A stretch of 64,000 nt of DNA from Bacilli bacterium (GTDB taxonomy: Bacteria > Bacillota_I > Bacilli_A > RF39 > UBA660): the NCBI GenBank assembly GCA_017450205.1, contig JAFSVF010000009.1, positions 62,001-126,000 of the forward strand, written 5' to 3'. Below the pieces are notes generated by a model. The model had not been told where the DNA came from. It ran no database searches and saw only the letters and a program-made list of their open reading frames with translations. The position numbers were made by a program, and so were the translations under genes. Numbering within the stretch: the first letter of the stretch is position 1; each line of letters begins with the position of its first letter. Below are positions 36,259 to 46,138 of this stretch, piece after piece.

Positions 36259-37260
36259 ATGAAGACTAATGAGTTATATGATACTAAAAGAAATGATGAG
36301 ATATTTGAGTCTAACATAAGACCTCAAATATTAGATGAGTATGTTGGACAAAAAGAAGTAAAAGAAAATTTAAGAGTGTTTATTGAAGCTGCTAAAATGA
36401 GAGATGAGTCTTTAGATCATGTTTTATTATATGGCCCTCCTGGACTTGGTAAAACAACTCTTGCTCATATTATTGCAAATGAGTTAGGTGCTAACTTTAA
36501 AACTGCTAGTGGACCTTCAATTGAAAAGAGTGGAGATTTAGCTGCTGTACTTTCTACGTTAGAGCCAGGTGATGTTTTATTTATTGATGAAATACATAGA
36601 CTTCCTAAGTTTATTGAAGAAATGCTTTATCCCGCTATGGAAGACTTTGAACTTGATATTGTAGTTGGAAGTGATTCTTCAAGTAGAAGCATAAAAATAG
36701 ATTTACCACCTTTTACTTTAGTTGGTGCAACAACTCGTGCTGGTGATGTATCAAGTCCACTTAGAGACAGATTTGGTATCGTAAATAAACTTGAATTTTA
36801 TAGTGATGAAGAACTTGCTAGTATTATTAAAAGAACAAGTAGAGTACTTGATATGCCTATAAGTGATGATGCTGCAGTTGAACTTGCTAAGAGATCAAGA
36901 AAAACTCCAAGAATCGCTAATAGATTATTTAAAAGAGTTAGAGACTTTGCTTTAGTAGATGGTTTAGATGAGATAAATAGTGAAGTAACTAAAAAGAGTC
37001 TTGAAAGACTTAAAGTAGATGAATATGGACTTGATAGTATTGATATTGAATATTTAACTACTTTAATTGAAAAATTTAATGGAGGACCGGTCGGTGTTGA
37101 AACTATTTCAAGTGCAATTGGAGAAGAAATATCAACTCTAGAAGATGTAGTTGAACCATTCCTTATGCAAGAAGGTTTTATTAAAAGAACTCCAAGAGGA
37201 AGAGTTGCTACTGAAAAAGCTTATAAACATATTGGAATAAGTGATAATAGATTATTTTAA
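36259..37260 (+). CDS. ruvB: Holliday junction DNA helicase subunit RuvB
   Basis: AAA+ motor for branch migration. It is 333 residues long with Walker A GPPGLGKT (59-66), Walker B with DEIH at about 110, sensor GATTRAG, and a C-terminal winged helix ending [25 protein letters not shown] is the ribosome-binding site. It is the second gene of the SOS-type ruvAB operon and is closed by a terminator. Confidence 0.97.
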   Translation: MKTNELYDTKRNDEIFESNIRPQILDEYVGQKEVKENLRVFIEAAKMRDESLDHVLLYGPPGLGKTTLAHIIANELGANFKTASGPSIEKSGDLAAVLSTLEPGDVLFIDEIHRLPKFIEEMLYPAMEDFELDIVVGSDSSSRSIKIDLPPFTLVGATTRAGDVSSPLRDRFGIVNKLEFYSDEELASIIKRTSRVLDMPISDDAAVELAKRSRKTPRIANRLFKRVRDFALVDGLDEINSEVTKKSLERLKVDEYGLDSIDIEYLTTLIEKFNGGPVGVETISSAIGEEISTLEDVVEPFLMQEGFIKRTPRGRVATEKAYKHIGISDNRLF

Positions 37261-37285
37261 AGAAACATTTGATGTTTCTTTTTTT
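37259..37285 (+). terminator. ruvAB terminator
   Basis: AAAGAAACAT-TTG-ATGTTTCTTT (37259-37281) followed by T. Confidence 0.9.
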
Positions 37286-37295
37286 CTTTAATCGT

Positions 37296-37324
37296 TTGAT
37301 AATTATATTAATCTATTGTATACT
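37296..37324 (+). promoter_or_regulatory. queA-tgt promoter
   Basis: TTGATA (37296-37301) and TATACT (37319-37324) with 17-base spacing, 27 bases before the queA start. Confidence 0.7.
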
Positions 37325-37351
37325 ATACACGATTGTTAAGAGGTGAATTAA

Positions 37352-38380
37352 ATGAGAACTGATGATTTCGATTATTATTTACCAGAAGAGTTAATTGCTC
37401 AAAGTCCTCTTTTAGAGCGTGATCAAGCAAGACTCCTTGTATTACATAAAAAGACTGGTGAAATAGAAGAAAAAGTTTTCTCAGATATTATAGATTATTT
37501 AAATCCAGGAGATGCTTTAGTTATTAATGATACTAAAGTTATTCCTGCTAGATTAATCGGAGAAAAAGTTGATACACATGCAGTTATAGAACTTCTTTTA
37601 TTAAAAGAGTTAGGTAATGATTCATGGGAATGTTTATCTAAACCACAAAAGAGATTACATGTTGGTACAGTTGTATCATTTGGTGACGGTTCTTTAAAAG
37701 CAGAAGTAACAGAAATACTTCCTGATGGTATTACACATGTTAAACTTTTATATAAAGGAATACTTATGGAGATTTTAGAGAGCCTTGGTACTATGCCACT
37801 TCCTCCATATATTCATGAAAAGTTAGAAAAACAAGATATGTATCAAACAGTATATGCTAAGAATTATGGTTCTGCTGCAGCTCCAACTGCTGGATTACAT
37901 TTTACTGAAGAGTTGTTAGATAAGATTAGAGATAAAGGAATTGAAATAATCCCTGTTACATTAAATGTTGGACTTGGTACATTTAGACCAGTTCAAGTAG
38001 ATGATGTATCTAAACATGTAATGCATACTGAAAGTTATGTAATGTCTAAAGATTCTTGTGATAAGTTAAATAAGATTAAAGAGAATGGTGGCAAAATATT
38101 TGCTGTTGGTACTACTTCTACAAGAGTACTTGAAACAAATAGAAGTAGATATGATAAGTTTACTCCTGAGGTATCTGAGACAAATATATTTATTTATCCA
38201 GGATTTGAATTTAAAGGTATTGATAATTTAATTACTAATTTTCATTTACCTAAGAGTACACTTGTTATGTTAGTATCAGCACTTGTTGGTAAAGATAATA
38301 TAATGAATGCATATAAATATGCAGTAGATAATAGGTTTAGATTTTTCTCCTTTGGAGATGCAATGTTAATAATAGATTAA
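37352..38380 (+). CDS. queA: S-adenosylmethionine:tRNA ribosyltransferase-isomerase QueA
   Basis: Moves the ribosyl part of SAM onto preQ1 in tRNA to form epoxyqueuosine. The 342 residues show the family hallmarks: [26 protein letters not shown] at the start, [48 protein letters not shown] and [15 protein letters not shown]. It lies before tgt, so the two form a queuosine operon. No preQ1 synthesis genes are nearby, suggesting that the precursor is salvaged or made elsewhere. Confidence 0.97.
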   Translation: MRTDDFDYYLPEELIAQSPLLERDQARLLVLHKKTGEIEEKVFSDIIDYLNPGDALVINDTKVIPARLIGEKVDTHAVIELLLLKELGNDSWECLSKPQKRLHVGTVVSFGDGSLKAEVTEILPDGITHVKLLYKGILMEILESLGTMPLPPYIHEKLEKQDMYQTVYAKNYGSAAAPTAGLHFTEELLDKIRDKGIEIIPVTLNVGLGTFRPVQVDDVSKHVMHTESYVMSKDSCDKLNKIKENGGKIFAVGTTSTRVLETNRSRYDKFTPEVSETNIFIYPGFEFKGIDNLITNFHLPKSTLVMLVSALVGKDNIMNAYKYAVDNRFRFFSFGDAMLIID

Positions 38381-38400
38381 AAAATAAGAGTGAGGTTTAA

Positions 38401-39960
<1,560 letters not shown>

Positions 39961-39973
39961 TTTTTGGGGTATT

Positions 39974-40348
39974 ATGAATATAGATATTTTAAGAGAAAAG
40001 AATAGTTTGCTTTTAAGCAAAGTATATAAAAAGAATAAAATTGTAACTAATGAAGAAGAATATTTAAAATATTCAAGAAAAGCAATTGCGGATGGTATTA
40101 TTATAGTTACTTCATTTGGAGTTATTACTTTATCTGCTTATTTAGCTAATCATTTAAATGATAATTTTATATTAGGAGTTGTTCCTGGAACTTTAGGTAT
40201 TATTGGTGGTTCATTAAGAATGTTAAAAAATGCTGATAAATCTAATGAGATTGAATTAGGCTTAATAAATGAAAGAGAAGAACTTTATAATATTCAACAT
40301 GATTATCATAATGCTGGTAATGATTTTGTTAAAAAGTTAACTAGATAA
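39974..40348 (+). CDS. Small membrane protein of unknown function, 124 aa
   Basis: Two hydrophobic segments (about 38-58 and 66-85) lie in the middle, with a charged N-terminal helix and a Glu/His/Asn-rich tail. No family recognised. The ATG at 39974 has TTGGGGT upstream and comes 13 bases after the tgt stop, so it probably belongs to the queA-tgt transcript. An alternative in-frame start at 39944 would overlap tgt. Confidence 0.68.
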   Translation: MNIDILREKNSLLLSKVYKKNKIVTNEEEYLKYSRKAIADGIIIVTSFGVITLSAYLANHLNDNFILGVVPGTLGIIGGSLRMLKNADKSNEIELGLINEREELYNIQHDYHNAGNDFVKKLTR

Positions 40349-40355
40349 TTAGTAC

Positions 40356-40384
40356 TTGCAAATATTAATAATTGATGTTATACT
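40356..40384 (+). promoter_or_regulatory. rplS promoter
   Basis: TTGCAA (40356-40361) and TATACT (40379-40384) with exact 17-base spacing. Confidence 0.8.
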
Positions 40385-40390
40385 ACTATT

Positions 40391-40475
40391 GCTTTTGTGT
40401 GAAAGCTAAACTTAATCCGCTGAGCATTGACTCAAGATTCTGTGGGTGTAATATATAGAGAAAGGGTGGCGCTTT
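40391..40475 (+). promoter_or_regulatory. L19 ribosomal-protein leader (candidate)
   Basis: The untranslated leader of rplS folds into a first hairpin GCTTT/AAAGC (40391-40395, 40402-40406) and a second stem ATCCGC/GTGGGT (40415-40420, 40442-40447) capped by TGAG/CTCA (40421-40424, 40431-40434). The AUCCGCUGAG element and the position before L19 match the described L19 leader motif of Firmicutes, which is thought to respond to L19 protein. The identification is from memory of that motif. Confidence 0.65.
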
Positions 40476-40814
40476 ATGAATTTAATAGATAAGGTTAACG
40501 CTAAATCAGTAAGAACTGATATTCCTGAATTTCGTGTTGGAGATACTGTAAGAGTAGACTACAAAATTAAAGAAGGTAATAAAGAAAGAATTCAAGCTTT
40601 CGAAGGTTTAGTAGTTTCAATTAAAGGTGGATTTGTTGGAAAATCATTCACTGTTAGAAAAAAATCTGGTAGTGTTTGGGTTAAAAGAATTTTCAAAGTT
40701 AATTCACCATTAGTAGACAAAGTTACAGTAACTAGAAAAGGTTATGTTAGAAGAGCTAAACTTAACTTCATTGACAATATGTCTGGGGAATATAAAGTTA
40801 AAGAAAGAAATTAA
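40476..40814 (+). CDS. rplS: Ribosomal protein L19
   Basis: 50S protein at the subunit interface; 112 residues, with IPEFRVGDTVRVDYKIKEG, RIQAFEGLVVSIKGG, TVRKKSGSVWVKRIF and the C-terminal RRAKLNF segment typical of L19. The start is preceded by AAAGGGTGG. It is a single gene with leader and terminator; trmD and rimM, usual neighbours, are not here. Confidence 0.97.
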   Translation: MNLIDKVNAKSVRTDIPEFRVGDTVRVDYKIKEGNKERIQAFEGLVVSIKGGFVGKSFTVRKKSGSVWVKRIFKVNSPLVDKVTVTRKGYVRRAKLNFIDNMSGEYKVKERN

Positions 40815-40833
40815 TTTTTCTTTCTTTTTTTGT
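40801..40833 (+). terminator. rplS terminator overlapping the stop
   Basis: AAGAAAGAAA / TTTCTTTCTT (40801-40810, 40817-40826) followed by T. Confidence 0.85.
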
Positions 40834-40850
40834 TTGTGAATATAAAAAAT

Positions 40851-40869
40851 AGAACTATTTATTAGTTCT
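40851..40869 (-). terminator. Terminator of the minus-strand gene
   Basis: AGAACTA / TAGTTCT (40851-40857, 40863-40869); on the minus strand it is followed by ATTTTTT and includes the stop codon at 40855-40857. Confidence 0.8.
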
Positions 40870-41337
40870 ACTTATATTTGTTTTAGTTAATTTTTTTGTT
40901 TCTTTGGTTTCTTTTGGATATTTTTTATAAACTATTGTTCTTAGATAGAAACCTTCAAATTTTCTTAAGTTGTCATCTGAGAATCCTAATGCTTCATTAA
41001 CAGTTTTTAAATATTCACTGTATAATGGATCATCCTTTTTAGGAGAACCAAATCTATTGAATATTTTTAATGCTAATAGGTCAGGATCACATGCTTCGAT
41101 TAAACAGAATAATTTTTCATCAAAGTTATAATTCTTTTTGTAATCTAAGACTACTAATTGTAATACTCTTGAATATAATTCAAGTTTACTATAATAATTT
41201 GTTAAATATGAAATATCTTTTCTTATTTCTTCTTGTCTTTCTTCATTTATATTATAGAATTTATTAAAGTCTTTATATCTTTGATATAGTCTTATTTTTA
41301 AATCATAAATACTTATATCTGGAATTATTTTTCTCAT
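40855..41337 (-). CDS. Hypothetical protein, 160 aa
   Basis: Helical, charged protein with a basic tail (KETKETKKLTKTNISRTNK); no family recognised. Residues about 85-125 (ACDPDLLALKIFNRFGSPKKDDPLYSEYL) are the most distinctive part. No signal peptide or membrane span. On the minus strand, its start is preceded by GGGGTGA. The open frame on the opposite strand within it looks non-coding. It converges on rplS. Confidence 0.68.
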   Translation of the reverse strand: MRKIIPDISIYDLKIRLYQRYKDFNKFYNINEERQEEIRKDISYLTNYYSKLELYSRVLQLVVLDYKKNYNFDEKLFCLIEACDPDLLALKIFNRFGSPKKDDPLYSEYLKTVNEALGFSDDNLRKFEGFYLRTIVYKKYPKETKETKKLTKTNISRTNK

Positions 41338-41401
41338 TATTTCACCCCGAATAGTATGTATTATATACTACATTTATATTTATTGCAAATTTAAATTGTG
41401 T

Positions 41402-41407
41402 TATAAT
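41402..41407 (+). promoter_or_regulatory. lepB extended -10 promoter (TGTTATAAT)
   Basis: TATAAT 16 bases before the ATG at 41424. Confidence 0.6.
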
Positions 41408-41423
41408 TTTTTTGGTGATTAAA

Positions 41424-42113
41424 ATGGCAGAAAAGAAAAAAAATAGTAATAAAGAAATTGAAAAGAAAGAAACTAAAAATTTAGAAAAAGAAGAAAAAAT
41501 AGAAATACCTGAAAAGAAGAAATATTCTCAAGAAGAAATAGATGCTGCCACTAAAGCTGCTAAAGCTGATATGTTTAAAGAATTATTGCCTTATTTAGTT
41601 ATTATAGTAGTAGTAGTTATTATAAGAACATTTATTATGACTCCAGTTGCAGTAGATGGTGAATCAATGTATCCAACACTTCATGATAATGATATTATGC
41701 TTTTATATAAATTAAGAATTAAGACAGTTGGTATTAATAGATTTGATATTGTTGTTATTAATACTGATGAAGGTAAATTAATTAAAAGAGTTATTGGATT
41801 GCCTGGAGATAAGATTAAATATGATATTAATATAGATGAAGATGGAAACTCTAAAGGTATTTTATATATCAATGGTGAAGTAATTGAAGAAAACTTTATT
41901 GATGAAAAAGCAAAAGCTAATACATGTAAGTATAATAATATAGATATATGTGAAAGCGAAACAGAAGTACCTAATGGAGAATACTATGTAATGGGTGATA
42001 ATAGAGGAAACTCTAAAGATTCAAGAATAATTGGTACAATTGAAAAGAAACAAATTAAAGGTATTACCTCATTTGTTATCTTCCCATTTGGCAGATTTGG
42101 AACAGTAAAATAA
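41424..42113 (+). CDS. lepB: Signal peptidase I
   Basis: Membrane serine protease that removes signal peptides from secreted proteins. A Lys/Glu-rich cytosolic leader (1-50) is followed by one membrane span (about 55-72) and the catalytic domain: GESMYPT with nucleophile Ser81, RFDIVVI, KRVIGLPGD with the general base Lys121, and YYVMGDNRGNSKDSR. Length 229 residues. The leader is longer and more charged than in most Gram-positive SipS proteins. The ATG at 41424 has TTGGTGATT just upstream. It would serve the many secreted proteins encoded to the right. Confidence 0.95.
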   Translation: MAEKKKNSNKEIEKKETKNLEKEEKIEIPEKKKYSQEEIDAATKAAKADMFKELLPYLVIIVVVVIIRTFIMTPVAVDGESMYPTLHDNDIMLLYKLRIKTVGINRFDIVVINTDEGKLIKRVIGLPGDKIKYDINIDEDGNSKGILYINGEVIEENFIDEKAKANTCKYNNIDICESETEVPNGEYYVMGDNRGNSKDSRIIGTIEKKQIKGITSFVIFPFGRFGTVK

Positions 42114-42142
42114 AGAATATTTGGAAAAATATTCTTTTTTTT
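42112..42142 (+). terminator. lepB terminator
   Basis: AAAGAATATTT / AAATATTCTTT (42112-42122, 42127-42137) followed by T. Confidence 0.88.
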
Positions 42143-42168
42143 GTTAAAATAAACATCGGTGTTTGAGT

Positions 42169-42903
42169 ATGATTAAAAAGATTGAGAGTATTAAAAATTT
42201 GAAAGTATATCCTAATATATTATTTTCTAATAGAGGAACTACTGCGATAGTTTATAGAATAAATGCTAACGAAGTAATAAAATTATATACAAACTCTTTA
42301 AGAAGAGATATTTTATTTAGAACTAGAGATATGAATTTTTTATTAGAAAAATTATCTAAGACTAATTTAAACTCTTTTGTTAGTCCAAAGGATATTTATG
42401 TAGATAAAGCAAATAATATACTTGGTTATTCTATGGATTATATAAGAGGAAACTATACAAATAGATTGGATTTAGATATTTATTTAGATGATTTAATTGA
42501 AGCAATTAAAAAATTAGATCAAGATAATAGATGTATAAGTATGGAAAACTATAGTATTTTAGATCTTCATGAAAAAAATATGAAGTATGATGGAAAATAT
42601 TTTAAAATCTTTGATTTAGATGGTGGCTATTTTAAAGTAAATGATACTTATGAAGATATTTATGAAGCTAATAGTCAAATAATAAAGAAAGTTATTGTTA
42701 AGGGTATATATGGTGTAAATTCATTAAAAGAACTTAACTCTAATAGTTTAGATTTTATGGATTGTTATTATAAAGGAACACTTTTAGAAATGTTTGAATA
42801 TATTAAGAAGTCTACTAATTCTTGGTGTCCAACTGTTAATGATGCAAGAAAAGTATTAAGAAGAAATTGTGTTACTTATGATAATTATTACAGAATGTTT
42901 TAA
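42169..42903 (+). CDS. Protein kinase-like (APH-type fold) protein, 244 aa
   Basis: The sequence shows kinase-fold landmarks. A strand with TAIVYRINANEVIKLY could hold the ATP-binding Lys. D132-L-H-E-K-N137 has the catalytic-loop spacing of Asp to Asn, and F-D149-L-D151-G matches the metal-binding DxD/DFG position. The C-terminal part is helical. It is shorter than most aminoglycoside or choline kinases. The phosphorylated substrate is unknown; protein, small-molecule and sugar kinases are all possible. Start 42169 is chosen from the distance to CGGTG. Single gene between terminators. Confidence 0.68.
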   Translation: MIKKIESIKNLKVYPNILFSNRGTTAIVYRINANEVIKLYTNSLRRDILFRTRDMNFLLEKLSKTNLNSFVSPKDIYVDKANNILGYSMDYIRGNYTNRLDLDIYLDDLIEAIKKLDQDNRCISMENYSILDLHEKNMKYDGKYFKIFDLDGGYFKVNDTYEDIYEANSQIIKKVIVKGIYGVNSLKELNSNSLDFMDCYYKGTLLEMFEYIKKSTNSWCPTVNDARKVLRRNCVTYDNYYRMF

Positions 42904-42932
42904 TGTATATTTTTAAATATACATTTTTTTTA
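42902..42932 (+). terminator. Terminator overlapping the stop codon
   Basis: AATGTATATTT / AAATATACATT (42902-42912, 42915-42925) followed by T. Confidence 0.88.
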
Positions 42933-42961
42933 TTGCATTAATATAATTTGTGTAATATAAT
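42933..42961 (+). promoter_or_regulatory. Promoter of the metal-permease gene
   Basis: TTGCAT (42933-42938) and TATAAT (42956-42961) with exact 17-base spacing. Confidence 0.8.
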
Positions 42962-42966
42962 CAATA

Positions 42967-42981
42967 TGAAAATGATTTTCA
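42967..42981 (+). promoter_or_regulatory. Fur-family 7-1-7 operator (candidate)
   Basis: TGAAAAT-G-ATTTTCA is a perfect 7-1-7 inverted repeat, one base per half from the classical TGATAAT-N-ATTATCA of Fur, PerR and Zur. It covers the expected transcription start and lies 18 bases before the gene. Confidence 0.65.
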
Positions 42982-42998
42982 AATTAAAGGAGAGATTT

Positions 42999-43835
42999 AT
43001 GATTGATTTATTATTAGATGCATTTTTAGATTCTGTTCACTTGATTCCTTTTTTACTTGTAACATTTTTATTGCTAGAATTAATTGAACATAAATTTAAA
43101 AATAAAAGCAAAAAGACTTTAACTAAGAGTAAAAGATTTGGACCAATAGTAGGTGCTTTATTAGGTGCTTTCCCACAATGTGGATTTAGTGCAGTTGTAT
43201 CAAATTTATTTTCATCTAGAGTAGTTACCATGGGTACTGTTATTGCAGTATTCTTATCTACTAGTGATGAAATGTTACCAATGATGATTGCTGAAAAATC
43301 AAATATTAAGGAATTATCATTAATACTTATTTCTAAAGTTATTATTGGTATGATTATTGGTTTAATTGTAGATTTAATTATTAATAAGTCACAAGAAAAA
43401 GAACATGTACATGAATTATGTGAACATGATCATTGTGATTGTGAAAATCATGGTGTAATTGTTTCAAGTATAATACATACTTTAAAAATTACTTTATTTA
43501 TATTTGTTGCTAATTTATTTGTAGGTTTTATAATTGAAACTATTGGAGAAGAAAAGCTACAAGAAATATTATTAAATAAGAATATATTTAAATATTTTAT
43601 AGCATCACTAGTAGGATTAATTCCTAATTGTTCTTCTTCTGTAATACTTACTCAAGTTTATCTTGATGGTTTAGTTACACTTGGTACACTTTTATCTGGT
43701 TTACTTACTGGATCTGGAATTGGTATTTTAATTCTATTTAAACAAAATAAAAATTTAAAAGAAAATATGACTATTCTTGGTGTTATTTATATAGTTGGAG
43801 TAGTAATTGGAATAATAGCTGACTTACTTATTTAA
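42999..43835 (+). CDS. Putative heavy-metal/manganese exporter (ArsP_2-type 10TM)
   Basis: Integral membrane protein of 278 residues in two related halves. Each half begins with a Pro/Cys motif in a hydrophobic context: GALLGAFPQCGFSAVVSNL (about 51-69) and GLIPNCSSSVILTQ (about 208-221). Between them is a His/Cys-rich cytosolic loop (EHVHELCEHDHCDCENHG). This is the pattern of the PF11449 family annotated as putative manganese or heavy-metal exporters. The Fur-type operator upstream supports metal control. The ATG at 42999 is chosen because AAAGGAGAG precedes it; upstream in-frame codons would lie within the operator and promoter. Confidence 0.85.
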   Translation: MIDLLLDAFLDSVHLIPFLLVTFLLLELIEHKFKNKSKKTLTKSKRFGPIVGALLGAFPQCGFSAVVSNLFSSRVVTMGTVIAVFLSTSDEMLPMMIAEKSNIKELSLILISKVIIGMIIGLIVDLIINKSQEKEHVHELCEHDHCDCENHGVIVSSIIHTLKITLFIFVANLFVGFIIETIGEEKLQEILLNKNIFKYFIASLVGLIPNCSSSVILTQVYLDGLVTLGTLLSGLLTGSGIGILILFKQNKNLKENMTILGVIYIVGVVIGIIADLLI

Positions 43836-43841
43836 GTTTAC

Positions 43842-43868
43842 AAAAGGGAACGTAATTGTTCTCTTTTT
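43842..43868 (+). terminator. Terminator after the metal permease
   Basis: AAAAGGGAAC / GTTCTCTTTT (43842-43851, 43858-43867), one G-T pair, T-rich tail. Confidence 0.82.
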
Positions 43869-43926
43869 AATTGTTTAGAATTGATATAAGTGATAAAATA
43901 TTGTGTTGTGAAGGAGTAGTGCATAT

Positions 43927-46032
43927 ATGATTGGTGTACCTATGAATATAATATCCATTGTACTTTCAATTATTGTATTATTAGTACATGGTATTTTACT
44001 TTATAAGAATAACAAGAATAAATTTGTTAAAAGTAGTTTGATAGTATGGGCTATTTTAATGGTTTTAGAAGTTTCTTTATTTAATTTTAGGTTCTATGAA
44101 TCTAGAAATTATGAAGAACAAGTAATAAATGATTATTCAGTATGTGAAGGACTTGAAATAGATGATGAAGGAACTGTTACAATTGCTCAAAGTACTAGAA
44201 ACTGTATTGAAATAATTGATTTAAATAAAGAACTTCATGATATTTATATAGATTTAGATTCAAGAACTTATAAAGGTGAAAAGTTAAAAAATCAAGTAAT
44301 TTGGGTTGCTTTTGGTTATACTGATGCTGCTAATAGTAAGTATAAATATACTCAAACAAGATCAATACTTGCGTCTAAAGATAAGGGTGAGATTATTAAA
44401 TTTAATCTTGCTGGTAAATCTTCTAAATTAAGAGTTTATTTTAATGGTGGAGATGATCAATTATTCGCAATTAATAAGATAATATTAAATAAGAAATATA
44501 ATTTTAATTATTCAATTATAAGAATGCTTAGTATTTATTTTGTATTCCTTTTATGGTTCTTAGTTGGGCCTAAAGCTAAGATGTGGAAATTAAGATTAAA
44601 TGATTCAAAAGCTAAAAAGTATATTATTGGTGCTCTAGTATTTGAACTTTGTTTATTTATATTTGCATTTAATTTAAATGGATATTTTGTTAAAGAAGAC
44701 TTTGGTGTACAAAAAGGACAAAGAGATCAATATAAGTATTTAGCTGAAAGTTTTTCTCATGGACATCTTTATCTAGAAGAAGAACCTAGTGAGTTATTAC
44801 AATCAATGAAGAATCCATATGATACTAAAAAGAGAGATGATCTATTTAAAGATAGTGATGAAGTATATTTATGGGATTGTGCTTATTATAAGGGTAAATA
44901 TTATGTTTATTTTGGAGTAGCTCCAGTAATCTTCTATTATTTACCACATTATTTAATATTTAAGACTCATATTAAGACTAGTACTTGTATATTTATTACT
45001 GGTATCTTTACAATGATTGCAGTTCTTTTATTTATGAAACGTATTTGTAAGATGTGGTTTAAGAATGATGTTAATTTAGGATTATTTATTATTATATTCT
45101 TAATGTTTATTAATGGGTGTGGAATACTACATACATATGGTAGACCAGACCATTATTATTTACCAATACTTATGGGTGTAATGTTTAGTTTATATGGATT
45201 AATTGCTTGGCTAAAAGCTTCAGAGACTGATAAGACTAGATATTACTTCTTAGGAAGTTTATGTATGGCATTAGTTGCTGCATGTAGACCACAATTATTG
45301 CTTACTTCATTTTTAGCTATTCCAATATTCTGGAATAAGATAAAAGAAATATTTAAGAAAGAAAACTTAAGTAAAGTAATAGCGTTTGTAATGCCTTATA
45401 TAGTAATAGCTGGTTTATTAATGGCTTATAACTATTTAAGATTTGGCTCAGTAACTGATTTTGGTGCTAATTATAATTTAACTACTAATGATATGACTAA
45501 GAGAGGATGGGTAATGGCAAGAATCCCTAGTGGACTTTTCTATTACTTCTTAAATACTCCAGAGTTTAGTGTTAAGTTCCCATTCATACTTAGAACAGAT
45601 GTTGTTAATAATTATATAGGTACAACAATATTTGAATCTATGCCAGCTGGTTTTTTCTGGTCTAATGCATTATGTATATTAGGACTATTTATTTATAAGA
45701 TAAAAAATAGATTTAAAAAGAATAAATTACCTTATATACTAAGTATAATGTTACTAGTATTTGCATTTATAATATCAGTTGTAGATACAGAAATGGCTGG
45801 AATATTACCAAGATATATCTTAGACTTTGGATTTATGATTTATACAGCTACTGTAATATCATCATTTAAATTAGAAGAAGAACTTACTAAGAGTAGTTTA
45901 AGATTATCTATTTTAAGACTTATATTTATAGCAACTATGATTTCTAGTATTTGTTTCTTACTTACTGACACAACTTTAACTAGATATATGTTCTATTATC
46001 AAATAAGACAAATATTTGAATTTTGGGTATAA
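43927..46032 (+). CDS. GT-C-like multi-pass membrane protein, 701 aa
   Basis: Large membrane protein with about 13 spans. Two or three spans at the N-terminus are followed by an outer, beta-rich domain (about 60-190). The second part (from about 235) is paralogous to the protein at 10672-12018: DQYKYLAESFSHGHLYL, then NPYD, then AYYKGKYYVYFG (from about 319), then ACRPQLLLTSF. The outer-loop motif plus spans resembles GT-C glycosyltransferases; transfer of a sugar from a lipid carrier to a wall polymer is inference. The N-terminal domain could bind the acceptor. AAGGAG lies ten bases before the start. Confidence 0.72.
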   Translation: MIGVPMNIISIVLSIIVLLVHGILLYKNNKNKFVKSSLIVWAILMVLEVSLFNFRFYESRNYEEQVINDYSVCEGLEIDDEGTVTIAQSTRNCIEIIDLNKELHDIYIDLDSRTYKGEKLKNQVIWVAFGYTDAANSKYKYTQTRSILASKDKGEIIKFNLAGKSSKLRVYFNGGDDQLFAINKIILNKKYNFNYSIIRMLSIYFVFLLWFLVGPKAKMWKLRLNDSKAKKYIIGALVFELCLFIFAFNLNGYFVKEDFGVQKGQRDQYKYLAESFSHGHLYLEEEPSELLQSMKNPYDTKKRDDLFKDSDEVYLWDCAYYKGKYYVYFGVAPVIFYYLPHYLIFKTHIKTSTCIFITGIFTMIAVLLFMKRICKMWFKNDVNLGLFIIIFLMFINGCGILHTYGRPDHYYLPILMGVMFSLYGLIAWLKASETDKTRYYFLGSLCMALVAACRPQLLLTSFLAIPIFWNKIKEIFKKENLSKVIAFVMPYIVIAGLLMAYNYLRFGSVTDFGANYNLTTNDMTKRGWVMARIPSGLFYYFLNTPEFSVKFPFILRTDVVNNYIGTTIFESMPAGFFWSNALCILGLFIYKIKNRFKKNKLPYILSIMLLVFAFIISVVDTEMAGILPRYILDFGFMIYTATVISSFKLEEELTKSSLRLSILRLIFIATMISSICFLLTDTTLTRYMFYYQIRQIFEFWV

Positions 46033-46065
46033 AATCTACAAGATAATTTCTTGTAGATTTTTTTA
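46032..46065 (+). terminator. Terminator
   Basis: AAATCTACAAGA / TCTTGTAGATTT (46032-46043, 46049-46060) followed by T; begins on the last base of the stop codon. Confidence 0.92.
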
Positions 46066-46138
46066 TAAAAAACTTTCTTTTCGATTTGAAAAATAGTAAA
46101 ATGTAAATGTATAGTATAGGAAAGTGGAGAGTGAGTTT

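Noticed and set aside
41070-41267. Plus-strand frame opposite the 160-residue minus-strand gene
   Set aside because: Low-complexity hydrophobic translation without ribosome-binding site; the minus-strand gene has GGGGTGA and a terminator.
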